A stretch of 64,000 nt of DNA from Mesorhizobium terrae (GTDB lineage: Bacteria; Pseudomonadota; Alphaproteobacteria; Rhizobiales; Rhizobiaceae): NCBI RefSeq assembly GCF_008727715.1, contig NZ_CP044218.1, forward strand, positions 4,109,501 through 4,173,500, in the 5' to 3' direction. The notes beneath the pieces were generated by a model that ran no database searches, had not been told where the DNA came from, and saw nothing but the letters and a program-made list of their open reading frames with translations. Positions 8,916 to 16,688 of the stretch are shown piece after piece. Position 1 is the first letter of the stretch, and each line of letters opens with the position of its first letter. Position numbers and translations under genes: made by a program.

Positions 8916-9899
8916 ATGAATGCTTCCGCGAACACCATCGCCGGCCTTGACCGGATACTCACCATGGAAGTGGTGCGCGTCACCGAACGCGCCGCCGTCG
9001 CCGCCGCCAGGCTGCGCGGACGCGGCGACGAGAAGGCGGCCGACCAGGTCGCGGTCGACGCGATGCGTTCGGAACTGAACCGCCTGAACATCAAGGGCAC
9101 GGTGGTGATCGGCGAGGGCGAGCGTGACGAAGCGCCGATGCTTTACATCGGCGAAGAGGTCGGCACCGGTAAGGGGCCGGCGGTGGACATCGCACTGGAT
9201 CCGCTGGAAGGCACCACGATCTGCGCCAAGAATCTGCCGAACGCGCTGGCCGTCATCGCCATTGCCGAGAAGGGCAGCCTGCTGTTCGCGCCGGACGTCT
9301 ATATGGACAAGATTGCCATTGGCCCAGGCTATCCGGAAGGCACGATCGATCTCGACGCATCGCCGGCCGACAACATTGCAAGCCTTGCCAAGGCCAAGGG
9401 CGTGCCGGTTAATGAAGTCACCGCCTGCATTCTCGACCGGCCGCGCCACGCCAAGCTGATCGAGGCCGTGCGGGCCACGGGCGCTGCTATTCGGCTGATC
9501 GGCGACGGCGACGTCGCAGGCGTCATCCACACCACCGACCCCGAGGAGACCGGCATCGACATCTACATCGGATCGGGCGGCGCGCCGGAGGGCGTGCTGG
9601 CGGCGGCTGCGTTGCGTTGCACCGGCGGCCAGATGCAGGGCCGTCTCATCCTCGACACGCCTGAAAAGGTCGAGCGTGCAGCGAAGATGGGCATCGCCGA
9701 TCCGAACAAGGTCTACCGGGTCGATGAAATGGCGCGCGGCGACGTGCTGTTCGCGGCGACCGGCGTCACCGACGGCAACATGCTGGCCGGCGTGAAATTC
9801 GGCCGTAACTACATCACCACCGATACCATCGTGCTGCGCTCGTCCTCGCGCACCGTTCGCGAGATCAAGGCCCGCCATCAGGACTTGGATAAGTTTTGA
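8916..9899 (+). CDS. glpX: Class II fructose-1,6-bisphosphatase
   Basis: A 327-residue class II fructose-1,6-bisphosphatase, a gluconeogenic (and, in autotrophs, Calvin cycle) enzyme that hydrolyses fructose 1,6-bisphosphate with divalent metal. Metal and phosphate site motifs are GEGERDEAPML (66-76) and DPLEGT (95-100). The start at 8916 fits the family N terminus and has GAGG upstream; a longer frame to 8838 is open but adds unrelated residues. In many rhizobia glpX follows a homoserine dehydrogenase gene; here that gene is not adjacent. recJ follows after 65 bp containing a strong hairpin. Confidence 0.95.
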   Translation: MNASANTIAGLDRILTMEVVRVTERAAVAAARLRGRGDEKAADQVAVDAMRSELNRLNIKGTVVIGEGERDEAPMLYIGEEVGTGKGPAVDIALDPLEGTTICAKNLPNALAVIAIAEKGSLLFAPDVYMDKIAIGPGYPEGTIDLDASPADNIASLAKAKGVPVNEVTACILDRPRHAKLIEAVRATGAAIRLIGDGDVAGVIHTTDPEETGIDIYIGSGGAPEGVLAAAALRCTGGQMQGRLILDTPEKVERAAKMGIADPNKVYRVDEMARGDVLFAATGVTDGNMLAGVKFGRNYITTDTIVLRSSSRTVREIKARHQDLDKF

Positions 9900-9912
9900 T
9901 TTTCGCCGGTTT

Positions 9913-9949
9913 CGCCGTATTGAGCCATTCCATGTGGCTCGATACGGCG
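9913..9949. promoter_or_regulatory. 15-bp stem hairpin between glpX and recJ
   Basis: The arms 9913-9927 and 9935-9949 (CGCCGTATTGAGCCA and TGGCTCGATACGGCG) pair over 15 positions with one G-U, around a 7-base loop. No U-tract follows, so this is more likely a transcript-stabilising or partial attenuating structure than a classic terminator. Confidence 0.5.
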
Positions 9950-9964
9950 ATGGGTAGGCCCTGA

Positions 9965-11749
9965 ATGACGGGCGAAAAGCGGTTCTTTCTTGATGTCAGG
10001 CGCTCGGCCACCGGCCTCGCCTGGGTGCACCGACTATCCGAACGGCAGGATATGACGGCGCTGGCCATCGCCCAGGGGCATGGCGTTCCGGATATCGTTG
10101 CCCGCGTTCTGGCGGGGCGCGGCGTTACCGCCGTCGGCACCGAACGGTTCCTCGACCCAACCATTCGCGACCTTTTGCCGGATCCGGCCTCGCTGACCGA
10201 CATGAACAAGGCCGCCGTGCGGCTCGCTGAAGCGATCATACGGGGCGAACGGATCGCCATCTTCGGCGATTATGATGTCGACGGCGCGGCGTCCTCGGCG
10301 CTGCTCAAGCGGTTCCTCGACGTCTTTTCGATCCCTTCGGAAATCTACATTCCCGACCGCATCTTCGAGGGCTACGGCCCCAATCCCGACGCGATGCGCG
10401 AATTGGTCGGGCGTGGCGCGAGCCTGATCGTCACCGTCGATTGCGGCACCAACAGCGCCGCTTCCATCGATGCTGCCAAGGAAGCCGGCGCCGATGTCGT
10501 GGTGCTCGATCACCACCAACTGGGCGGCGCGCTGCCGGCGGCGACCGCGGTCGTCAATCCGAACCGCGAGGACGACCTTTCGGGGCAGGGGCATTTGTGC
10601 GCGGCGGGCGTGGTGTTCCTGACGCTGGTGCAGACGGCCAAGCTGCTGCGCGAACGGGTGCCGGATGCGCCGAAGCCGGACCTGCTTGCCATGCTCGATC
10701 TCGTCGCGCTGGCAACGGTGTGCGATGTCGTGCCCCTGGTTGGTGTCAACCGCGCCTTCGTGGTGAAGGGGCTGCAGGTCGTGCGCCAGCAAAGGAATGT
10801 CGGACTGGCCGAATTGACGCGGGTTGCGCGCGTCGGCGAGCCGGTCAACACCTTCCATCTCGCCTTCCTGATAGGCCCACGCATCAATGCGGGCGGACGC
10901 ATCGGCGATGCCGCGCTCGGCAGCCGGCTCCTTGCTACGGACGATCCGGCCGAGGCGCGGGGGATTGCCGAGACGCTCGACCGGCTGAACCAGGAGCGCC
11001 AGGTGATGGAACAGGAGATGCTGGCCCAGGCGCGCGCCGAAGCGGACGCCGAACTGGCTGGCGGCGAGGGGCCGGCGGTAATCGTGACGGCGTCTGAACA
11101 ATGGCATCCCGGCATCGTCGGGCTGATTGCTTCCCGGCTCAAGGACCATGCGCGTCGGCCGGCCTTTGCCATCGCCTTCAACGCCAATGGCACTGGCACC
11201 GGCTCGGGCCGTTCGGTTCCGGGTTTCGATCTCGGACGATTGGTGCGCGAGGCGGCGGAAGCCGGCTTGATCGTCAAGGGCGGTGGCCATGCGATGGCGG
11301 CGGGGATCACCGTGGACCGTCAGAAGCTGGGCGCCTTGCGCGCTTTCTTCGAGGAACGCGCGGCGGCCGACGTGTTCCGCCTGCGTGACGAGGAGAGCCT
11401 CCTGGTGGATGGCGCGCTTGCCGCCGAGGGCGCAACACTGACCCTGCTCGACAATCTCGAGAAGGCCGGTCCGTTCGGCACCGGCCATGTGCCGCCGCTT
11501 TTCGTGCTGCCGCGCCACAAGCTTGCCGATGCGCGCGCCGTCGGCACCAATCACATCCGTGTCGATCTGGTTTCGGACAGCGGCGGGCGCATCCAGGCGA
11601 TGGCATTCAGGGCCGTGGACACGGTGCTGGGCGACTTCTTGTTCAAGAACCGGGGCCGCACCCTGCATGTCGCCGGCTCGATTGGCGGCAACTACTGGAA
11701 CGGCAATCGCAGTGTCCAATTCCGCATCACCGATGTGGCAATGGCCTGA
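9965..11749 (+). CDS. recJ: Single-stranded-DNA-specific exonuclease RecJ
   Basis: A 594-residue 5'-3' single-strand DNA exonuclease used in RecF-pathway recombination, mismatch and base excision repair. The DHH phosphoesterase core is clear: motif DYDVDG (102-107), motif DHH (182-184) and the DHHA1 motif GGGHAMAAG near 439-447. A C-terminal OB-fold-like region completes the usual length. It lies 65 bp downstream of glpX and may be partly co-transcribed with it through the hairpin at 9913. Confidence 0.95.
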   Translation: MTGEKRFFLDVRRSATGLAWVHRLSERQDMTALAIAQGHGVPDIVARVLAGRGVTAVGTERFLDPTIRDLLPDPASLTDMNKAAVRLAEAIIRGERIAIFGDYDVDGAASSALLKRFLDVFSIPSEIYIPDRIFEGYGPNPDAMRELVGRGASLIVTVDCGTNSAASIDAAKEAGADVVVLDHHQLGGALPAATAVVNPNREDDLSGQGHLCAAGVVFLTLVQTAKLLRERVPDAPKPDLLAMLDLVALATVCDVVPLVGVNRAFVVKGLQVVRQQRNVGLAELTRVARVGEPVNTFHLAFLIGPRINAGGRIGDAALGSRLLATDDPAEARGIAETLDRLNQERQVMEQEMLAQARAEADAELAGGEGPAVIVTASEQWHPGIVGLIASRLKDHARRPAFAIAFNANGTGTGSGRSVPGFDLGRLVREAAEAGLIVKGGGHAMAAGITVDRQKLGALRAFFEERAAADVFRLRDEESLLVDGALAAEGATLTLLDNLEKAGPFGTGHVPPLFVLPRHKLADARAVGTNHIRVDLVSDSGGRIQAMAFRAVDTVLGDFLFKNRGRTLHVAGSIGGNYWNGNRSVQFRITDVAMA

Positions 11750-11798
11750 AAGCTACGCGACCAGTATCCCGGAACAGGCCGACAAGATTGATAGCCGG

Positions 11799-12770
11799 TC
11801 AGGCCAAGACGGCCTGGAGCCGCCGCAACTCATCGACATGCGCCATGGTTGCCTCATAACCCAGCCGGATCGCCTCGTCGGCGCGGTGGAATTCGGTGAG
11901 CCCGACATGGCCGAGCTTGGGCTGTAGCGACAGATCGGGCGGATCACCGGCCAGCCTGGCGCGCGAGATGCGATCCTGAATGATGTTGAACGCCTCGACC
12001 ATCATGCCGGTGATGCCGAGCCTCGTGCCCTGCGCGGTGGCGTTGGGGTCGTGCCGAGTAGGCCTTGCCGCATCCTTCTGTATCATCAACTCGCCAGCGC
12101 TATGCTTGATCACCGCGGCGCGGCCGAACAGGTCGTAATGGAGGTTTACCGCCACCACCATCGGCTGTTCGTAGGCACGGCAGACCGACACCGGCACCGG
12201 GTTCACCAGCGCGCCATCGGCCAGCACGCGGCCGTTGCAGTTGACCGGTTCGAAGACGCCAGGCAAGGCATAGGATGCCCGCATGGCAGTGACCAGCGAA
12301 CCCTGGGTGATCCAGATTTCGTGACCGGTCCTGACTTCGGTGGCGACCGCCACGAACGGTTTCGGGAGATCCTCGATACGAAGACCGTCAAGATGTTCGC
12401 GCAGACGGGCATCCAGCTTCATGCCTCCGAACAGGCCGCTGCCGCCGAGATTGATGTCGAGCAGGCCGAAGATGCGTCGCCGGGTCAGGCCGCGCGCGAA
12501 TTCTTCCAGTTCGTCCAATTTGCCGGCGAGGTAGCAGCCGCCCACCAGCGCGCCGATCGAGGTGCCGGCGATCATCGAGACTTCGAGGCCGACTTCGTCC
12601 AGTGCCCGCAGCACGCCGATATGGGCCCAGCCGCGTGCCACGCCGCCGCCGAGGGCGAGGGCAATTCCGCATTTCTTGGGATGTTTGAATTCGGGCGCCC
12701 CGTCGGACGACGACGGATCATTCGCGTCGCGAGCGATTCCCCTGCCACGCAATGACGCCCATTCGAGCAT
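11799..12770 (-). CDS. Patatin-like phospholipase (RssA type)
   Basis: A 323-residue patatin-fold lipid acyl hydrolase. The oxyanion-hole glycine-rich loop GGGVARG (41-47), the nucleophile elbow GTSIG with S71, and the catalytic aspartate in DGA (D184) are intact, so it should be an active Ser-Asp hydrolase. Substrate is unknown. The ATG at 12770 has GGGAG six bases upstream, so it is preferred to the GTG one codon earlier. The C-terminal 100 residues are helical and family-typical. It is convergent with recJ and downstream of hisI. Confidence 0.88.
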   Translation of the reverse strand: MLEWASLRGRGIARDANDPSSSDGAPEFKHPKKCGIALALGGGVARGWAHIGVLRALDEVGLEVSMIAGTSIGALVGGCYLAGKLDELEEFARGLTRRRIFGLLDINLGGSGLFGGMKLDARLREHLDGLRIEDLPKPFVAVATEVRTGHEIWITQGSLVTAMRASYALPGVFEPVNCNGRVLADGALVNPVPVSVCRAYEQPMVVAVNLHYDLFGRAAVIKHSAGELMIQKDAARPTRHDPNATAQGTRLGITGMMVEAFNIIQDRISRARLAGDPPDLSLQPKLGHVGLTEFHRADEAIRLGYEATMAHVDELRRLQAVLA

Positions 12771-12854
12771 CACAATCTCCCTAACCCGCGACCAATATAG
12801 AGATTGGCCGTATCGAAATCGTGAATCGGGGCGAAGTTGGTCCCGGCGGGATGG

Positions 12855-13313
12855 TCAACGTGGCGTCCGATAGGTTTCCTGCGCATCGAACAGCGGCTCG
12901 GAGCCATCTCTGGCAAGTATTGCCTTGCCTTCGACAAGCGCCACCGTCCGATAAAAGCAAGAACGCCGACCGGTGTGACAGGTTGCATCGTGGCCGGAGA
13001 CTTTTACGCGAAGCCAGACGGCGTCCTGATCGCAGTCGGTCTTGATCTCGACAACGTGCTGGAAATTGCCCGATGTCTCGCCCTTCTTCCACAAGGCGTT
13101 GCGCGAACGCGACCAGTAGTGGGCGATGCCGGTTTCCATTGTCAGGGCGAGCGCCTGCGCGTTCATGTGCGCCACCATCAGCAGCGTGCTGTCTTCGGCG
13201 TCGGTGACGACAGCCGTCACAAGCCCTGCCGCATCGAAGCGCGGCGTGAACACACTGCCTTCCTCGAGCAGGCTCTTGTCCTTGGAGGGTTCGGAAAACT
13301 GCAGAGCGGTCAT
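12855..13313 (-). CDS. hisI: Phosphoribosyl-AMP cyclohydrolase
   Basis: A 152-residue HisI enzyme, the third step of histidine biosynthesis (PR-AMP to ProFAR). Zinc and magnesium ligands are seen in DCDQD (93-97, with C94) and in the C-terminal C112 and C119. The separate HisE pyrophosphohydrolase domain is absent, as usual in alphaproteobacteria. It follows folE with a 49-bp gap on the same strand, an arrangement common in rhizobia. Confidence 0.95.
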   Translation of the reverse strand: MTALQFSEPSKDKSLLEEGSVFTPRFDAAGLVTAVVTDAEDSTLLMVAHMNAQALALTMETGIAHYWSRSRNALWKKGETSGNFQHVVEIKTDCDQDAVWLRVKVSGHDATCHTGRRSCFYRTVALVEGKAILARDGSEPLFDAQETYRTPR

Positions 13314-13362
13314 CGCCTAATCCTGGGCCGGATCCTGAAAATTCTGGAGCCGGCGAAGCGAA

Positions 13363-14001
13363 TCAAGCTCCGCTGCCGGCGCGCACCATGGTAACGAACC
13401 GGACCTGTTCCTCGGGATTGTCCCGGAAAGAGCCGGTGAAGGTGGAGGTCAGGGTCGTCGACCCCTGCTTGCGGATACCGCGCATGGCCATGCACATATG
13501 CTCGGCCTCGACCATCACGGCAACGCCGCGCGGATTTAGCACGTCCTGGATGACGCCGGCAATCTGGGCGGTCATCGCCTCCTGCGTCTGCAGGCGGTGC
13601 GCAAAGATGTCGACGACGCGGGCGATCTTCGACAGGCCGACGACCTTGCCGTCCGGCAGGTAGCCGACATGCGCCTTGCCGATGATCGGCACCATGTGGT
13701 GCTCGCAATGCGAGTGGAACTTGATGTCGCGGACGATGACGAGGTCGTCATAACCGGCAACCTCCTCGAAAGTGCGGCCAAGTTCCTCGGCCGGGCACAT
13801 GTCGTAGCCGCCGAACATCTCGCGATAGGCCTTGGCAACGCGCTTCGGCGTGTCGACCAGGCCTTCGCGGTCCGGATTGTCACCGGTCCAGCGCAAAAGC
13901 GTGCGCACCGCTGCCTCGACCTCTTCCTGGCTCGGACGGTCAGTGACCGGCTTCTCCATATAGGACGAGGTCGGCATGATCTTCTTGATGACGGCATCCA
14001 T
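13363..14001 (-). CDS. folE: GTP cyclohydrolase I
   Basis: A 212-residue GTP cyclohydrolase I, committing GTP to tetrahydrofolate synthesis. Zinc ligands C99, H102 (SHCEHHM) and C170 (EHMC) are present, as is the substrate-binding stretch [12 protein letters not shown]. An ATG lies three codons upstream at 14010, but GGGAG ends directly against it; it is nine bases from the ATG at 14001, which is therefore preferred. A 7-bp inverted repeat, GTTCCCT/AGGGAAC (14019-14038), sits in the leader. Probably co-transcribed with hisI. Confidence 0.95.
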   Translation of the reverse strand: MDAVIKKIMPTSSYMEKPVTDRPSQEEVEAAVRTLLRWTGDNPDREGLVDTPKRVAKAYREMFGGYDMCPAEELGRTFEEVAGYDDLVIVRDIKFHSHCEHHMVPIIGKAHVGYLPDGKVVGLSKIARVVDIFAHRLQTQEAMTAQIAGVIQDVLNPRGVAVMVEAEHMCMAMRGIRKQGSTTLTSTFTGSFRDNPEEQVRFVTMVRAGSGA

Positions 14002-14244
14002 GAAAGGCATCTCCCGTAGTTCCCTTCATAGAGGGAACGAGTTGAACGGACCACTGCCTTTTGCGGTAGCGGAAACCCCACCCGGCTTCCCGCCCGAAAG
14101 CGGCGTGAAGAAGAGACCGAACGACGCGACAGCCCATCGCCTTGTCGATACCGGACCCAAGGCATTATATATGGTCGTGCCGAGCGAATGAAAGATGCGC
14201 CAGCAGCATTCGATGATCGTGCCAGCACGGCGGATTGAAAGATT

Positions 14245-14691
14245 ATGATCGACGACGTCTATAATGCGAAAATTCTCGGTTTTGCCGGAAATATCGCCCG
14301 CATCGGTAGGCTCGACCATCCCGATGCGACTGCCAAGGCGCATTCGAAGCTCTGCGGTTCGACCGTTACCGTCGATCTGCGGATGCAGGACGGCATTGTC
14401 ACCGATTTCGCGCATGATGTGAAAGCATGCGCGCTCGGACAGGCTTCGTCCTCGATCATGGCCGCCAATGTCGTTGGTGCTACCGCCGAGGAGTTGCGCG
14501 CCGTGCGCGACACCATGTTGAAGATGCTGAAGGAAAATGGCGCGCCGCCAAATGGGCGTTTTGCCGATCTGAAATATCTGGAGCCGGTGCGCGACTATAA
14601 GGCACGTCATGCCTCGACGATGCTGACCTTCGATGCCGTGGTCGATGCGATCGGCCAGATCGAGCAGAAGCGCGCCGAAGCCGCCGCGTGA
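14245..14691 (+). CDS. NifU/IscU-like Fe-S scaffold protein lacking the third cysteine
   Basis: A 148-residue protein of the IscU/NifU N-terminal fold, on which Fe-S clusters are normally assembled using three conserved cysteines. The first two are present: C37 (KLCGST) and C62 (KACALGQ). Where the third is expected (the H-C-S or K-C-A segment before the last helix), the sequence reads RHASTML, so alanine A123 stands in its place. Residues between align well with the fold. It may therefore bind a cluster differently or serve another role. It is divergent from folE and convergent with a GT4 gene. No sulfurase or other isc/suf gene is nearby. Confidence 0.8.
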   Translation: MIDDVYNAKILGFAGNIARIGRLDHPDATAKAHSKLCGSTVTVDLRMQDGIVTDFAHDVKACALGQASSSIMAANVVGATAEELRAVRDTMLKMLKENGAPPNGRFADLKYLEPVRDYKARHASTMLTFDAVVDAIGQIEQKRAEAAA

Positions 14692-14711
14692 GCAGTCGTT
14701 CCGCCGGGTGA

Positions 14712-15872
14712 TTAGCCGGCCAACGCCGCGAAATAAGCTTTTTCGATCTGCGCAGCCATCACGTCGGCACCGAATTTTGCGGTCAAGTCGGCCTGTTGCG
14801 GCATGGTTTCCCGATAGGCGTCGAGGTCGGCCAAGGCTTCACTCATCTTCTCGCCAACCACGCCCGCGTCGGGCTGTGTCAGGGCAGGGGAACCGATCCC
14901 GAAGATTTCCGGAATGCCGCCCACGGCGGTGGCGATCATCGGTTTTTCGGCCGCGAGCGTTTCAAGCACGATGTAAGGCATCGCCTCCGCTCGCGACGGC
15001 ACGACGACAAGCTGCGCCAACGCGAAGGCCGCGCGGGCGGGCATCGGTTCGAGGAACTGGATACGGTCGTCGAGACCGAGGCGCAGCACCTGGGACCGGT
15101 AGCGGGGCAGGTCTTCGCCGTCGCCGACCATCACCGCATTGATGGTACGCCCGAGGCGAATCTCGGCCTGGGCAACCGCGTCGATGAAGATGTCTGGGCC
15201 TTTCAGGTCGCGCATCATGCCGATGTAGAGGAGATCCGCAGCATCGGCCTTCGAGACCACCGGTTCGAATTCCGCGGCGCGCAGGCCGTTATAGACCAGC
15301 GTGTTGGGCACACGCGGTTCGCCAACCTTGCGGCGATAGGCCTGCCTTTCATAGTCGGACACGAACAGCAGATAGTCTGTGAAATACGCCATCGTCCACT
15401 CAAGCGCGAAGAACAGCTTTCCGGTGGCTGTGCGTTCGTCGTAGTGGAGACTGCCGCCATGCGGCGAATAAAGGCGGGCCACGCGAGACCTTGAAACCCG
15501 CAACAGTGAGCCGAACAGACGCGCATAGGCGCCACCCTTGGCGCCATGGCCATGGAGCACGTCCGGCTTCAATTCCTTGATGATCTTGAAGGTACGCCAG
15601 GCCGAAGCCGCGTCCCCGGGACCGATGTGGCGCTGCATCGGCGTACGATGCACACCGAGCGCCAGAACCCCTTTCATGTCTTCGAAGAGCGCTTCTTCGA
15701 GCGCACCGCCCGTCGTCGAATCGCAGACGATGCCGACCATGTGGCCTGCCGCCGCCTGCGCATCGGCCAGATCGCGCACATGGCGGAAAATACCGCCGAC
15801 GGGCGAACGGAAGCAATGCACGATGCGGAGGGAGGAAGGCGCCACGTTGTCAGAACAGACGTTCGCGGACAT
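14712..15872 (-). CDS. GT4 family glycosyltransferase
   Basis: A 386-residue GT-B fold glycosyltransferase of family GT4. The N-terminal acceptor domain begins with RIVHCFRSPVGGIFRHV (16-32, with the glycine-rich loop). The C-terminal donor domain has the EX7E motif E296-E304 (EAMPYIVLE) after the VVVPSRAE strand, as is usual for retaining nucleotide-sugar transferases. Its start lies inside the preceding gene: the first 23 bases overlap the end of the Wza-like lipoprotein gene, so the pair is translationally coupled. A role in exopolysaccharide assembly is inferred from that neighbour and from the Wzz-like gene beyond. Confidence 0.87.
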   Translation of the reverse strand: MSANVCSDNVAPSSLRIVHCFRSPVGGIFRHVRDLADAQAAAGHMVGIVCDSTTGGALEEALFEDMKGVLALGVHRTPMQRHIGPGDAASAWRTFKIIKELKPDVLHGHGAKGGAYARLFGSLLRVSRSRVARLYSPHGGSLHYDERTATGKLFFALEWTMAYFTDYLLFVSDYERQAYRRKVGEPRVPNTLVYNGLRAAEFEPVVSKADAADLLYIGMMRDLKGPDIFIDAVAQAEIRLGRTINAVMVGDGEDLPRYRSQVLRLGLDDRIQFLEPMPARAAFALAQLVVVPSRAEAMPYIVLETLAAEKPMIATAVGGIPEIFGIGSPALTQPDAGVVGEKMSEALADLDAYRETMPQQADLTAKFGADVMAAQIEKAYFAALAG

Positions 15873-16413
15873 AGACCGTGTCGCCGGGCAGCAGCGGGTC
15901 GGATGTCACCACCCGGCCGGTCATGACCTCTCCGTTGATGTCGCGTGTGACGTCGACCATTGATTGATTGGCCCTGGCGGAGAAGCCGCCGGCGATGGCG
16001 ATCGCCTTCTGAACGGTCAGGCCCGGTACATAGGAATACTGGCCGGCGGCGCCAACCTCGCCCATCACGAAGATCGGCCGGTAGCGGTCGATCTCGACCG
16101 AGACGTCGGGATCGCGCAGGTAGCCCTGGCGCAATTTGCCGGCGATCGCCTTTTCCAGCTGCTGCGCCGTGCTGCCGCGGGCCGGCACCGAGCCGACAAG
16201 CGGGAAGGAGATGTAGCCGGACTGGTCGACGCTGTAGGTGTTGGTCAGCCCATCCTGCTCGAATACGGTGATGCGGACCCGGTCGCCGGCACCAAGCCGG
16301 TAGGGTTGCGTCAGCACGTCATGAAAAGCTGCTGGGGTCGGGCGATAACTGGAACAGCCAGCCAGCAGCGACACCGCAAGCAATGCGCAAGTGAGCGGGG
16401 CGGGACATCTCAT
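15850..16413 (-). CDS. Wza-like polysaccharide export lipoprotein
   Basis: A 187-residue outer-membrane-associated polysaccharide export protein. A signal peptide ends in a lipobox LLAGC with C20 as the lipidated residue. The Poly_export domain follows (RLGAGDRVRITVFEQDGL, from about 38), then an SLBB domain (about 105-175, GEVGAAGQYSYVPGLTVQKAI). It is short and lacks the extra D-domains and C-terminal membrane helix of E. coli Wza, as do many rhizobial forms. The GT4 gene overlaps its 3' end by 23 bases. The divergent Wzz-like co-polymerase gene completes a small export locus. Confidence 0.88.
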   Translation of the reverse strand: MRCPAPLTCALLAVSLLAGCSSYRPTPAAFHDVLTQPYRLGAGDRVRITVFEQDGLTNTYSVDQSGYISFPLVGSVPARGSTAQQLEKAIAGKLRQGYLRDPDVSVEIDRYRPIFVMGEVGAAGQYSYVPGLTVQKAIAIAGGFSARANQSMVDVTRDINGEVMTGRVVTSDPLLPGDTVYVRERLF

Positions 16414-16688
16414 GGCTGGGCACGTACCTTTGAGTGGTCGCCAGATGTGCGGCGACGTTCAGGATCGAGTCTTGTTATCGGTCTGTTAGGGTTAATGGCC
16501 GGTAAAGGGAGTGCCGGTTCTGCGGTCCGAAATAAGGTCCGCGCGCGAAAAAGGTGGCGATCCGGCATTGGTGGCTCGGCGGTGTCTGCTTTCGCTCTTC
16601 CGCCGGCCCAATTGCCGGGCGGTTCTCTTAACCAGTGAGTTACCATAGTTGTTTACCTTGCATGCGACCCAGTATGGGAGCGGGATAC

